This document shows, piece by piece, positions 38,241 to 46,516 of a DNA stretch of 64,000 bases. Origin of the DNA: Niastella sp. OAS944 (GTDB taxonomy: Bacteria; Bacteroidota; Bacteroidia; Chitinophagales; Chitinophagaceae); contig JANUBW010000006.1 in NCBI GenBank assembly GCA_024809215.1, forward strand, positions 248,936-312,935, read 5' to 3'. A model generated the notes under the pieces. That model saw only the letters and a list, made by a program, of their open reading frames with translations. It had not been told where the DNA came from and made no database searches. The first letter of the stretch is position 1. Every line of letters begins with the position of its first letter. The position numbers and the translations under genes were made by a program.

Positions 38241-41126
38241 ATGTTCAAAAGCTTTAAATATTGGTCATGTATCGTTTTGTTGTTGCCGGCTGCGGTAGCG
38301 CTGGCGCAACAAAAGAAATCAACGATAGTTGATTCGCTTATAAACATCAAACCCATTGAGCAAATAAATATCGGTTATATAAATCCCAAACGAACAAGTA
38401 TCACCGGCGCTGTTTCCATAGTAAATGAGAACCGGGTAAAAGATCTTGCAGCAGTGTCTATTGACGCGTTATTACAGGGCCAGGCTGCCGGTGTGCAGGT
38501 TGTTAATATTTCCGGTTCACCGGGGGCGGGAGCATTGATCAATGTACGGGGCCTTACTACTATAAATGCCGGGTCGCAACCATTGTTTATAGTTGATGGC
38601 ATACCGGTGAAATCATACCGCTTTAGCGGCGCCCTGGCCCGCAATGCAGATAATAATCCGCTGGCCGATATAAATCCTGATGATATTGCCAGTATTACGG
38701 TTTTAAAAGATGCGCATGCAACGGCGTTATATGGCATACGTGGCGCAAATGGCGTTGTTATAATTACTACTTATGGCGGTACTTCAGGGCGCACCTACCT
38801 CGATTTTTCGGGTTACACCGGTGTAATGCAGTCGCCGGAACCTTTATCGGTACTGGATGCCGATCAATACAAAGAATATATTCTGGAAAAGGAAAGGGCG
38901 CGCGGTTTATCTGAGGCCGATATTAATAAAGGGGTTGGCCGTTACCTGTTGTTATCTACCCCAGCCAACCAGATAGAACGGTATAATAACAATACCAACT
39001 GGCAAAAAGACGCCATGCAAAACGGCCGGTTCAATAACTATCATCTTACCTTACGTGGCGGCGATGCCGTTGCCAAATATTCGTTGAATGTTGGTTATAC
39101 TAACCAGTCGGGTGTATTGAAGAATACCAGTTTTGAACGATTTACTACCCGCTTTAATCTTGATTATAAGGTGGGCCGCAAATTGAGTTTCCTGAATACG
39201 CTTTCCTATACCCGAACGAATAAAGACCTTGCAGAGGAAGGTAATGCTTTTAATACCAATCCGCTGTTCCTGTCGGCTGTAAAAAATCCCATGCTCACTG
39301 CTTTTCAACAAACGCCCGAAGGGGAAGATCTGCGTGATGTTGACAGTGCCGATTATACAGGGCGCAACAATCCATATGCTGTTATTGACCGGTTGAAAAA
39401 TACCAGCAGCACCAATCGCATTCTTGGCAGAATAACGGGTCAGTATACGTTATCCCCGTATTTGAATTTGCGTATTGCCATTGCCGGGGATTATTTCCGG
39501 CTCGATGAATCGCGGTTCAGACCCTCTGCTGGTTTTGCTCCCGAAGGTTATATAATAAGAAGCGCTGCCGCTGCCAAGAGTTATGAGTTAATGCTCATGA
39601 ATGAGAACACGCTGAATTATACAAGAACGTCTGCATCGGGCAACCATACCTTCGATGCAACCCTGGGAACGGCCTATCAAACTACTGCACAGGATGCCAA
39701 GGTAGGTGTATATGTAAATGCAACTTCAGATCAGTTCTCGGGTATCAGTTCGGCCAACGAAACCGATCCCAACCTCGATTCATTAGGCAGTGCATCGCCA
39801 TCGTGGAAGTTGATGTCGTTCTTTGGAACGGTTCGATATAGATTAAAGAACCGCTACCTGTTCGATGTGAACATGCGGGCCGATGGATCGAGCCGTTTTG
39901 CGCAAAGTAAACGCTGGGGGTATTTTCCTTCTGTAGGTGTGGCCTGGCGTATAAGCGATGAAGCATTTCTTCGCAATAACAAAGTGATCAGTGAACTAAA
40001 ATTACGCACCAGCTACGGTATTACCGGCAACCAGGAAGTAGGGTATTACAATTCCTTCAACGCCATTGTACCGGCGCCATATAATAACTACTCCGCAGTG
40101 CGGTTAGGCATCTTGGGTAATAGAGATTTTCAATGGGAAGAAACCAAACAATTCAATGTGGGGCTGGATGCAGAATTTTTGGAAGGCCGTATTGGTTTTG
40201 CCCTCGACCTCTATACAAAAAGTACCGATCATTTGTTCAATACCATTAAACTGCCTGGTACCAGTGGTTTTGATAAGTACGCGGTTAGTGAAGGCACTGT
40301 TGAGAATAAAGGCGTTGAGTTAGGTATTAACGGTAAAATACTGACCGGTGCCTTTGGCTGGCAAACCAATATAACGGCTGCTTATAATAAGAATAAGATC
40401 GTTTCGCTGCCCGATAAACTGGATGCCGTTATGAGCCATGGCGATTATAACAGTATTATGCTGGCAGATAATGCCATTGGCGCTTTTTATGGTTATAATG
40501 CCCTGGGCGTGTATGCGAACAGCAGCGATGTAACGGTAAAGAATGAATCAGCCAATACAAACCCATTTCGTGGTGGTGATATCATTTTTGAAGATGTGGA
40601 TGAAAGCGGTACCATTGATGAAGATGATAGAAAGATCATAGGCCAAACCACCCCTGATTATTATGGCGGCATTTACAACGTGTTCTCCTATAAAAGTTTT
40701 GATCTTTCTGTGTTTATTGATTTTGCTGTTGGTAATGATGTATATAATGCCCGGCGTGCAGCGCTGGAATCAATGTCGAATAATGATAATCAGTCAACAT
40801 CAATAAACAGCCGCTGGCAAAAGGAAGGCGATATAACCAGCCTGCCACGACTGTTGCATGGCGATGCTGTGGGTAATACCCGTTTTAGCAGCCGGTTTAT
40901 TGAAGATGGCTCGTATGCCCGGTTCAAAGCTGTTACACTTGGCTACAACTTTCCATTGAAAGGCATCTTTAAAAATGTATTTAAGAATGCCCGGTTACTG
41001 GTGACCGCACAAAACCTGCATACGTTTAGTAATTATAAAGGGTTTAGTCCGGTGGTGGTTGGCGCCGATTATGGCAATGTGCCGCCGTTGAAGACGTATA
41101 TGGTAGGAGTTAAGTTGGGATTGTAA
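38241..41126 (+). CDS. SusC-family outer-membrane protein lacking the N-terminal regulatory-like domain
   Basis: 961 aa, shorter than its neighbour by about 120. A signal peptide (ALAQQ) leads straight to the plug (SIDALLQGQAAGVQVV, TVLKDAHATALYGIRGANGV) with only about 50 residues between, so the carboxypeptidase-regulatory-like domain is missing. The barrel and the end MVGVKLGL are normal. Role as for other SusC proteins: TonB-driven glycan import. The start has a good signal peptide, so the short form looks genuine and not an annotation error. SusD follows after a 179-nt repeat-filled gap. Confidence 0.92.
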   Translation: MFKSFKYWSCIVLLLPAAVALAQQKKSTIVDSLINIKPIEQINIGYINPKRTSITGAVSIVNENRVKDLAAVSIDALLQGQAAGVQVVNISGSPGAGALINVRGLTTINAGSQPLFIVDGIPVKSYRFSGALARNADNNPLADINPDDIASITVLKDAHATALYGIRGANGVVIITTYGGTSGRTYLDFSGYTGVMQSPEPLSVLDADQYKEYILEKERARGLSEADINKGVGRYLLLSTPANQIERYNNNTNWQKDAMQNGRFNNYHLTLRGGDAVAKYSLNVGYTNQSGVLKNTSFERFTTRFNLDYKVGRKLSFLNTLSYTRTNKDLAEEGNAFNTNPLFLSAVKNPMLTAFQQTPEGEDLRDVDSADYTGRNNPYAVIDRLKNTSSTNRILGRITGQYTLSPYLNLRIAIAGDYFRLDESRFRPSAGFAPEGYIIRSAAAAKSYELMLMNENTLNYTRTSASGNHTFDATLGTAYQTTAQDAKVGVYVNATSDQFSGISSANETDPNLDSLGSASPSWKLMSFFGTVRYRLKNRYLFDVNMRADGSSRFAQSKRWGYFPSVGVAWRISDEAFLRNNKVISELKLRTSYGITGNQEVGYYNSFNAIVPAPYNNYSAVRLGILGNRDFQWEETKQFNVGLDAEFLEGRIGFALDLYTKSTDHLFNTIKLPGTSGFDKYAVSEGTVENKGVELGINGKILTGAFGWQTNITAAYNKNKIVSLPDKLDAVMSHGDYNSIMLADNAIGAFYGYNALGVYANSSDVTVKNESANTNPFRGGDIIFEDVDESGTIDEDDRKIIGQTTPDYYGGIYNVFSYKSFDLSVFIDFAVGNDVYNARRAALESMSNNDNQSTSINSRWQKEGDITSLPRLLHGDAVGNTRFSSRFIEDGSYARFKAVTLGYNFPLKGIFKNVFKNARLLVTAQNLHTFSNYKGFSPVVVGADYGNVPPLKTYMVGVKLGL

Positions 41127-41196
41127 GTAAGTTGACGAGTTGACTTGTTGACGAGTTGACCAGGAGTTGATAAGTTGATGGAGTTGATAAAGGTGA
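41127..41196. repeat. Direct octamer repeats (GAGTTGAC/AAGTTGAT)
   Basis: At least seven consecutive variants of an 8-nt word (AAGTTGAC, GAGTTGAC, TTGTTGAC, GAGTTGAC, then GAGTTGAT, AAGTTGAT, GAGTTGAT) follow the SusC stop. Unlike the other low-complexity spacers here there is no obvious mirrored arm. No gene is seen in 41127-41305. Confidence 0.6.
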
Positions 41197-41305
41197 TAGA
41201 GGAAAAGGCAGAAGTAGGAAATAGGAGAGCGCGACATTCGGAGATCTTTTCACGTTTGCCGTTTCACGTAAAGGGTTTATTAATAAACGCAAATACTACA
41301 ATAAG

Positions 41306-42877
41306 ATGAAATATTCTTTTAATAAAACAATTATTCTTATTACACTAGCCTCAACGTTACTTACAGTATCCTGTAAGAAACTACTCGATCCGGATCCCAA
41401 AGACGTAATTCCTGATAATGAGTTTTTAAAAGACTTTTGGGATGCGGAGTTTATGTTGCGCGGGGCATACCAGGCATTACAACCTATTGTTGAATATCGT
41501 TTTATTTTAGGTGAGATGCGTGCCGATTGGGTTAAACCGGGTACGGGCGCCGATAATGATCTTTTAGAACTATCCAATCACCAGGTAACCGCCAATAACA
41601 AATACACCAATTGGAAAGTATTTTATGATCTTATCAATCGGGCCAATTATGTAATCGAAAATGTACCCCGGGTACCAACCGATGCCAATAACTTTTCTTC
41701 CTTTGAAAAGAACCAGTATGTAGGTGAAGCGCGGTTCCTGCGTTCATGGGCGTATTTTAACCTGGTAATGAATTTTGATTCTGTACCGTTGGTACTAAAG
41801 GCCGTTGATGATATCAGCAATGTGCCCTATATAGGCGCTACCAATCAAAATACGATATTAGATACCATTGAAGCCGACTTGTTAAAAGCTTTTGCAACCA
41901 CTGATATAATGGTGTCCGTGCCAAATAGTTTTGAGGTTGGAAAAAGGGTGAGTGAAGAACAAAGCCGGTTGCGGGTTACAAAGAAAACCGTATGTGCTTT
42001 ACAGGCAGAAGTATATTTATGGCGAAGCAAATATGCGCAGGCTGCTGCGGCCTGCAGTACGTATGAAACAGTAAATGGCGGCGCGCCGGGAAACAAGAAC
42101 GACTGGTTCTCTATGTACCTGGGTGTTTCAAACCAAAACCTTTTTGGCGAGCCTATGTTCTTTGTAGCGTTCAACTTCCTGGGGCGTGAGGTGAACCCGT
42201 TAATGAAATTCACGTCCAATGATCCTGCATCAGGCGGTATGTATATGGTAGCGCCATCTGATGCGGCAATTAAAACCTATAATCCCAACTATCCTAATAG
42301 CGTTTCAACCAATAATGCCATCGATGAAGTTGACCGGGGTTTTGGGCGTAGTTATGCAGGCAGAGCGCCTTATTATAACCGCTTAAAAAGCGATCCGGTT
42401 ATTTGGAAATATATTGGGCTGGGTACAATTACACCGGGAACTATCGATGTGCCGCCGAATGTAAGAGCGCCTTACCAAAGTGAAAGTAAATACCATATTT
42501 ATCGTTTTGCCGATGTGTATTTATTATGGGCCGAAGCGGCTAACCGGTTAGGTGACAAAGCAACTGCTATTTCCCGTATCAATGCGGTGCGCGACCGGGC
42601 ACGTATGCCGGCGCCAACAGTAACAACCAGTTCTACAACTGAAGAAATAGAAGATTATATTTTACGCGAGCGTGGGCTTGAGTTGGGTTTTGAGGGTAGA
42701 AGATGGTACGATCTGATGCGTATAGCACGCAGGGGAAGACCGCAGGTGCTGATTAATGCGGTGAAAAAACGGGCGCCGGTTTCATTGCACCCGTACCTCG
42801 ATGCTACCCTGGCAAACCAAAAGAACTGGTACCTGCCATACAATGCCGAAGAGAAACGGTTAAATCCAAACCTGTAG
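41306..42877 (+). CDS. SusD/RagB-family lipoprotein, second module
   Basis: 523 aa with lipobox LTVSC, then KKLLDPDPKDVIPDNEF. Family motifs: YVGEARFLRSWAYFNLV, YRFADVYLLWAEAANRLG, ERGLELGFEGRRWYDLMR and the terminal WYLPYNAEEKRLNPN. It is the glycan-binding lid partner of the SusC at 38241. An AraC-type gene starts 11 nt after its stop, so the regulator may be co-transcribed. Confidence 0.95.
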   Translation: MKYSFNKTIILITLASTLLTVSCKKLLDPDPKDVIPDNEFLKDFWDAEFMLRGAYQALQPIVEYRFILGEMRADWVKPGTGADNDLLELSNHQVTANNKYTNWKVFYDLINRANYVIENVPRVPTDANNFSSFEKNQYVGEARFLRSWAYFNLVMNFDSVPLVLKAVDDISNVPYIGATNQNTILDTIEADLLKAFATTDIMVSVPNSFEVGKRVSEEQSRLRVTKKTVCALQAEVYLWRSKYAQAAAACSTYETVNGGAPGNKNDWFSMYLGVSNQNLFGEPMFFVAFNFLGREVNPLMKFTSNDPASGGMYMVAPSDAAIKTYNPNYPNSVSTNNAIDEVDRGFGRSYAGRAPYYNRLKSDPVIWKYIGLGTITPGTIDVPPNVRAPYQSESKYHIYRFADVYLLWAEAANRLGDKATAISRINAVRDRARMPAPTVTTSSTTEEIEDYILRERGLELGFEGRRWYDLMRIARRGRPQVLINAVKKRAPVSLHPYLDATLANQKNWYLPYNAEEKRLNPNL

Positions 42878-42888
42878 TTCGGGGCAGT

Positions 42889-43437
42889 ATGAAAAGCAAT
42901 ATCTTATTTATAATACCAGATAAACAAGAGTTGGCTGTTTTAACAGCGCAATTGCAAACCGCCTATACCATACATGTTACCGACAGTATAACAGGAGTAG
43001 AGAAGATCATTGGCGAAGAAAATATTCAACTGGTAGTTTGTTCACGGGAAGTTTTTGACCATTCTGTTCCCAGACGTATAACTGCGCCACAAACAGATGA
43101 TGAGTTTATAAAAACATTACAGGAATGTATTTCGGCTAACATTCATAATAGATCACTGAATGTTGATTGGTTGGCCAGGGTCATGAATATGAGCCGCCCT
43201 ACGTTGTTTAGGAAAATAAAGAACCTGACCAGGCAAACACCCAATGAATTGATTGGTTCGGCCAGGCTACAACAGGCTGCCATCTTAATAGCATCGGCTA
43301 ATTATAAAGTGTTTGAAGTGGCCGAAATGGTTGGGTTCGGTTCTTCGAGCAGTTTTAGCAAGGCCTTTATGAAAAGATTTAAAGAAACGCCCATTGCTTA
43401 TCAGCGCACCAATAAGAACGGTGGTATGCATTCGTGA
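42889..43437 (+). CDS. AraC-type regulator with short degenerate receiver
   Basis: 182 aa. The C-terminal HTH (about 85-175) has VDWLARVMNMSRPTLFRKIK and FEVAEMVGFGSSSSFSKAF, very like the HTH at the end of hybrid sensors. The first 65 residues (NILFIIPDKQELAVL, then IQLVVCSREVFD) resemble the first half of a receiver domain, but the phospho-Asp position reads Ser and the second half is absent. It probably cannot be phosphorylated. It may be a stand-alone derivative of a hybrid sensor's output end. It closes the second SusCD module. Confidence 0.75.
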   Translation: MKSNILFIIPDKQELAVLTAQLQTAYTIHVTDSITGVEKIIGEENIQLVVCSREVFDHSVPRRITAPQTDDEFIKTLQECISANIHNRSLNVDWLARVMNMSRPTLFRKIKNLTRQTPNELIGSARLQQAAILIASANYKVFEVAEMVGFGSSSSFSKAFMKRFKETPIAYQRTNKNGGMHS

Positions 43438-43473
43438 TATTGTTATTATTTATTAAACCTTAAAATATGACTT

Positions 43474-43881
43474 ATGAAAAAGTTAGTTCCTGTTTTTCTT
43501 TTATTGCTCTTATCAGCTCGCGCAACTTATGCTGGTGTTATCACTGGCGGGTCGGTAGGTACCGAGCTCTGGTGCGAACAAACGGCCACCGACGATGAAT
43601 GGATCTATTGGGAGGAGACTGTTTGGAATGTAACAGCTTCCAGTCCGATTACAGTAAACTGGACGGCAACACAGAATGCCCCGAATGGCTGGGCTACCTG
43701 GGAGGTTTGGGCTCAGCCAACAGAAGGGGGCGGCTTTATGGGAAATGTTCTTTTATATCCCTGGCAAAGTTATTCGTCCGATACCTGGAACGAGGTCGTT
43801 TATCCGGGCGTGCTGGGTATGTGGGGTGGTGCGGGGAATGCCACGGTTCATATTTCAATAACCTGGGGCTGGCCAGAATAA
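43474..43881 (+). CDS. Small secreted Trp-rich protein paired with foldase fragment
   Basis: 135 aa with a signal peptide (about 1-20, ATYA). The mature 115 residues hold about ten Trp, with patterns like TELWCEQTATDDEWIYWEE and the ending ISITWGWPE, suggesting a small beta-sandwich with exposed aromatics. No family is recognised. Its size, export signal and adjacency to a SurA-like gene match the unit at 22982-24687, but here the secreted gene comes first and a strong terminator separates the two. A lectin-like or surface role is possible, but nothing proves it. Confidence 0.65.
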   Translation: MKKLVPVFLLLLLSARATYAGVITGGSVGTELWCEQTATDDEWIYWEETVWNVTASSPITVNWTATQNAPNGWATWEVWAQPTEGGGFMGNVLLYPWQSYSSDTWNEVVYPGVLGMWGGAGNATVHISITWGWPE

Positions 43882-43902
43882 TACATTCATGATCATTGGT
43901 TT

Positions 43903-43948
43903 TCCAAAACTACCGCCGCTGTTCAGGTGGTAGTTTTGGATTTTTTTT
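43903..43948 (+). terminator. Terminator between small secreted gene and foldase fragment
   Basis: A perfect 12-bp stem, TCCAAAACTACC/GGTAGTTTTGGA, with a 14-nt loop is followed by eight T. It lies only about 20 nt before the foldase fragment's start, so the second gene would be expressed by read-through only. Confidence 0.9.
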
Positions 43949-43968
43949 AAATGAATATGGCTGCAGAT

Positions 43969-44205
43969 ATGAAATACATATATAACCTTACTCCATTTCT
44001 GTTTATTTGTTTTTGTGTTTGTTTTTGTAATGGGCCCGGGCCCATAGAGAAACCGGTAAGTATTGTAGAGGATAGCATTGTTCTTAAAGTAGGGGATATG
44101 CAAATAACGTGGTATGAGCTTAATAAGAATTTTGATCATTATAAAATGCCCGCCCGGGAAAGCATATCGATGGCATCGAATTCTATTTTGGTTACAGCGG
44201 AGTAA
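43969..44205 (+). pseudogene. SurA-like foldase, N-terminal fragment
   Basis: 78 residues from ATG 43969 (ATG 43951 is also in frame). A hydrophobic signal (8-20) precedes IVLKVGDMQITWYELNKNFD (37-56), which matches VILEVGKITITEYELEKNLD in the full-length foldase at 22982. After about residue 58 the similarity ends and the frame runs into the antisense of the GH43 3' end, stopping at 44205. About 340 residues of the chaperone are missing. The break coincides with the end of the convergent GH43 gene. Confidence 0.75.
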
Positions 44206-45407
44206 TAATGATCTGTTTCTTTTTGAACAATATGCGCCCGGTTGGTATCGGGTGAAAGTTGTAACCAGCCTTTCCTTGTTGTTAATGAGTACCGGCCATC
44301 CATTTTCTTACTTAGGAAATGCCACCAGGCGCCCGAGTTTTCATCATTAAAATAATCGGATCGTACACTACGCCAAAGAATACCTGTATTAGGCAGGTTG
44401 GGCTTATTTATGGGTGTGCTGGCCGGCGCTAGGCCCCATGGGCGATCACCTTCCCAAATAACAGGGTATAAAGATGTTTGCCGGCCCTGGCCGCTCCAGT
44501 CGTTACCATCAACACGTTCGTAGCTTTGACCTACCGTCCACCAGCTGCCATCGGCCAGTTGAAAAGGCGCGGCAATATGATTGGGACTTCTGAAGCGTGC
44601 ATGCGCATCGGTTATAGGTTTAAAAAAATTACCCAGCCGTTCCCATTTGGTTGAATCGCTTGTTAACGCAGTTGCACGTAATACGTATTGTCCGCCCGAT
44701 ACATCGCCGGCCGGAAAGTAATAATAGTAGCCATTGCGTTTGCACATTACCGGTCCTTCGGCCCAGCTGTATTGCAGGTTGGCGTTTATCCAGTCGAGGT
44801 TAATTACCGTATCTGTTAATTGTCCATCGCGGCCCAGCGCCTGAATACGGTTTACTTTTTGTCCATTCTTGATCACCATATATGGTTTACCATCGTCATC
44901 AAAAAAAATAGAGTTATCGTAACCCAATGCGCCAGTTACCGGGTTTGTTTTTACCTGTACCGGGGCCGACCAGGGCCCGGCTGGAGAACTGGCTTTACAA
45001 AACCATTGTCCGCTGGCAGAGAAATAGATCCAGTAAGAGCCATAAAAATAAGTGATGGCGCCCTGCCAAATGCCACCCGATGGTTTATCGGGTACCCAGT
45101 TTGCTTTTGCTGGTGGAACAACGCGGCTGATCACTTCCCAATGCACCAGGTCTCTTGAATGATATATAGGCAGGTAGGGTGTAAAATGAAAACTTGATCC
45201 GCAATGATAAAAATCATCGCCTGCTTTTAAAAGGGTGGGGTCGGGGTGATCGCCCGGTAAAACCGGATTTACATAGGTGCTTACTTCGTTGTAAAAACGG
45301 GAAGAATCATCGGGGTTCTTTTTATGACTATGCTGTTTTTGGGCTTGCAGTTGCAAAGTGGCAAACAGAAAGAATGCTGTTGTTATAGTATGAATACTGT
45401 TTTTCAT
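44139..45407 (-). CDS. GH43 beta-xylosidase/arabinofuranosidase, C-terminal domain truncated
   Basis: 422 aa from ATG 45407, which gives a signal peptide (TLQLQAQ); the frame extends 17 codons further without a signal. The five-blade propeller is complete: DHPDPTLLKAGDDFY (base Asp 56), GYDNSIFFDDDGKPYMV and YSWAEGPVM (acid Glu 217). After the propeller comes the start of a ConA-like C-terminal domain (AHIVQKETDHYYSAVTKIEF), but it stops after a few strands at SRAGIL. Family members with this domain are usually over 500 aa. The stop falls exactly where the opposing foldase fragment breaks, so the loss is by deletion. Activity may persist or be weakened. Confidence 0.88.
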   Translation of the reverse strand: MKNSIHTITTAFFLFATLQLQAQKQHSHKKNPDDSSRFYNEVSTYVNPVLPGDHPDPTLLKAGDDFYHCGSSFHFTPYLPIYHSRDLVHWEVISRVVPPAKANWVPDKPSGGIWQGAITYFYGSYWIYFSASGQWFCKASSPAGPWSAPVQVKTNPVTGALGYDNSIFFDDDGKPYMVIKNGQKVNRIQALGRDGQLTDTVINLDWINANLQYSWAEGPVMCKRNGYYYYFPAGDVSGGQYVLRATALTSDSTKWERLGNFFKPITDAHARFRSPNHIAAPFQLADGSWWTVGQSYERVDGNDWSGQGRQTSLYPVIWEGDRPWGLAPASTPINKPNLPNTGILWRSVRSDYFNDENSGAWWHFLSKKMDGRYSLTTRKGWLQLSPDTNRAHIVQKETDHYYSAVTKIEFDAIDMLSRAGIL

Positions 45408-45467
45408 TGCGGATAAAACTCGTGCAAATCGGTTTTCGCAAATGGCACATTTCATCAATAGAATGTA

Positions 45468-45476
45468 ACAAATGTT
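45468..45476. promoter_or_regulatory. ACAAATGTT site upstream of GH43
   Basis: The same 9-mer as in the sensor/FAS1 intergenic region, 61 nt before the GH43 start. It supports co-regulation of GH43 with the FAS1-SusCD genes. Confidence 0.35.
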
Positions 45477-45513
45477 CGGAAAGGGGAAGTTTTAAGCGGT
45501 ATAAAATGTTTAA

Positions 45514-46152
45514 TTAAAACGGAATAAATTCCTCCCTCCATTCAATTTTTGCATTGTTTATTATCCATGCCACTACATATGATCCGGCGCCGTCGCTGTT
45601 TCCTGCTTCTATATAAATTTTACCGGTTGTTTTGTCAAGATATGCCAATGTTCTATGGAATGAACCAATTTCAAACAGATCATTATAGCCTGACTTTGGA
45701 AAAGTAAGTATGTTGTTGCCAATTTTTAATTGGATGGATTTATATTCGGTACGAGGCAATGCGCCATCGGTGCCCCAGGGCATTTTGCCATCTATTGCAG
45801 CAAAGAAAGGTGACGCATCTGCGGGTGTATTATAAGATATCTTTCTGCCTGCTTTTACAAAAGTGCCCGACTTAATTGTTATCTGCATATCGTTCAGTTC
45901 CAGTTTAAGCAGCGTGTCATTTACTATTATCTGTTTGAACGCGGTCATGTCTTTGAGATGAACGATCCTCGACCTGTGTATATACCCTGTACGATGTTCT
46001 TTGCCCTTATGATAATCTACAAGCAACCAGTTGTTTTTTGTTTCATCGTCGGGTAAGTGATAAACGAAACGCCCATTTGAGAGGGTATCTTCAATTTTAG
46101 ATTGAGTATTGGATTCAGCCCTTACATTGTTTCAATCGGGCTTTAAGGGCAT
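45514..46152 (-). pseudogene. Unknown exported-type protein with broken 5' end
   Basis: The frame is open from 46131 down to 45514 (about 205 codons), with coding-like content such as FVYHLPDDETKNNWLLVDYH and GYIHRSRIVHLKD, resembling an SH3-like segment, followed by GSYVVAWIINNAKIEW. No ATG or GTG begins it. A TGA at 46132-46134 separates it from an in-frame ATG at 46150-46152 (reading MPLKPD then stop). A nonsense change or a lost start/signal sequence is the simplest explanation. An internal TTG at 46026 would drop conserved-looking sequence. The family is not recognised. Confidence 0.6.
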
Positions 46153-46209
46153 AAGATAAAACAAAAATCAAATAGATCCTATTAGTGTATTCCAGGCCAG
46201 GTAAGACCA

Positions 46210-46461
46210 TCAGTTTACAACCCCTTTATCATCCCAGTGATCTTTAATTATTTTACCATTGGGGTCTTTAAGTAATCTTCGTGCATATCGCCTGCCGCGT
46301 ATATGACCTGAACCATCTTTGGTGCCCATAAATAAAACAATGGGATTGCCTTCGGCATCGGTTTTAAATCCAAGGTCGTAACGCTGGAATTTTTTTTCAA
46401 TAAATGCTGAAGGCTCATATTGTTTGCTCAGGATCTTTAGTATTGCTGGTCCAAGTGCCAT
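46210..46461 (-). CDS. Small hypothetical protein (83 aa)
   Basis: ATG 46461 gives MALGPAILKILSKQYEPSAF, then RYDLGFKTDAEGNPIVLF, GRRYARRLLKDPNGK and an end in DHWDDKGVVN. It has no signal or membrane segment. The longer frame to 46587 is rejected: its extra 42 residues are very basic, overlap a better small gene at 46517-46642 in another frame, and cross a GC-rich hairpin. Similar small proteins occur in Chitinophagaceae to my knowledge, without known function. Confidence 0.6.
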   Translation of the reverse strand: MALGPAILKILSKQYEPSAFIEKKFQRYDLGFKTDAEGNPIVLFMGTKDGSGHIRGRRYARRLLKDPNGKIIKDHWDDKGVVN

Positions 46462-46470
46462 ATAAATGTT

Positions 46471-46490
46471 AACCCCGCTTGCGCGGGGTT
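46471..46490 (-). terminator. GC-rich hairpin between two small genes
   Basis: AACCCCGC/GCGGGGTT is a perfect 8-bp stem with a TTGC loop. It lies after the stop of the 41-aa gene and just before the ATG of the 83-aa gene, both on the minus strand. There is no T tract, so it may instead tune translation or read-through. Confidence 0.5.
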
Positions 46491-46516
46491 TGTTAAATAC
46501 AATAATAAGCTGTGCT

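Noticed and set aside
20389..45407. Mobile element carrying the xylan locus
   Set aside because: No integrase, transposase, flanking direct repeats or tRNA target was seen; locus content is normal for the group.
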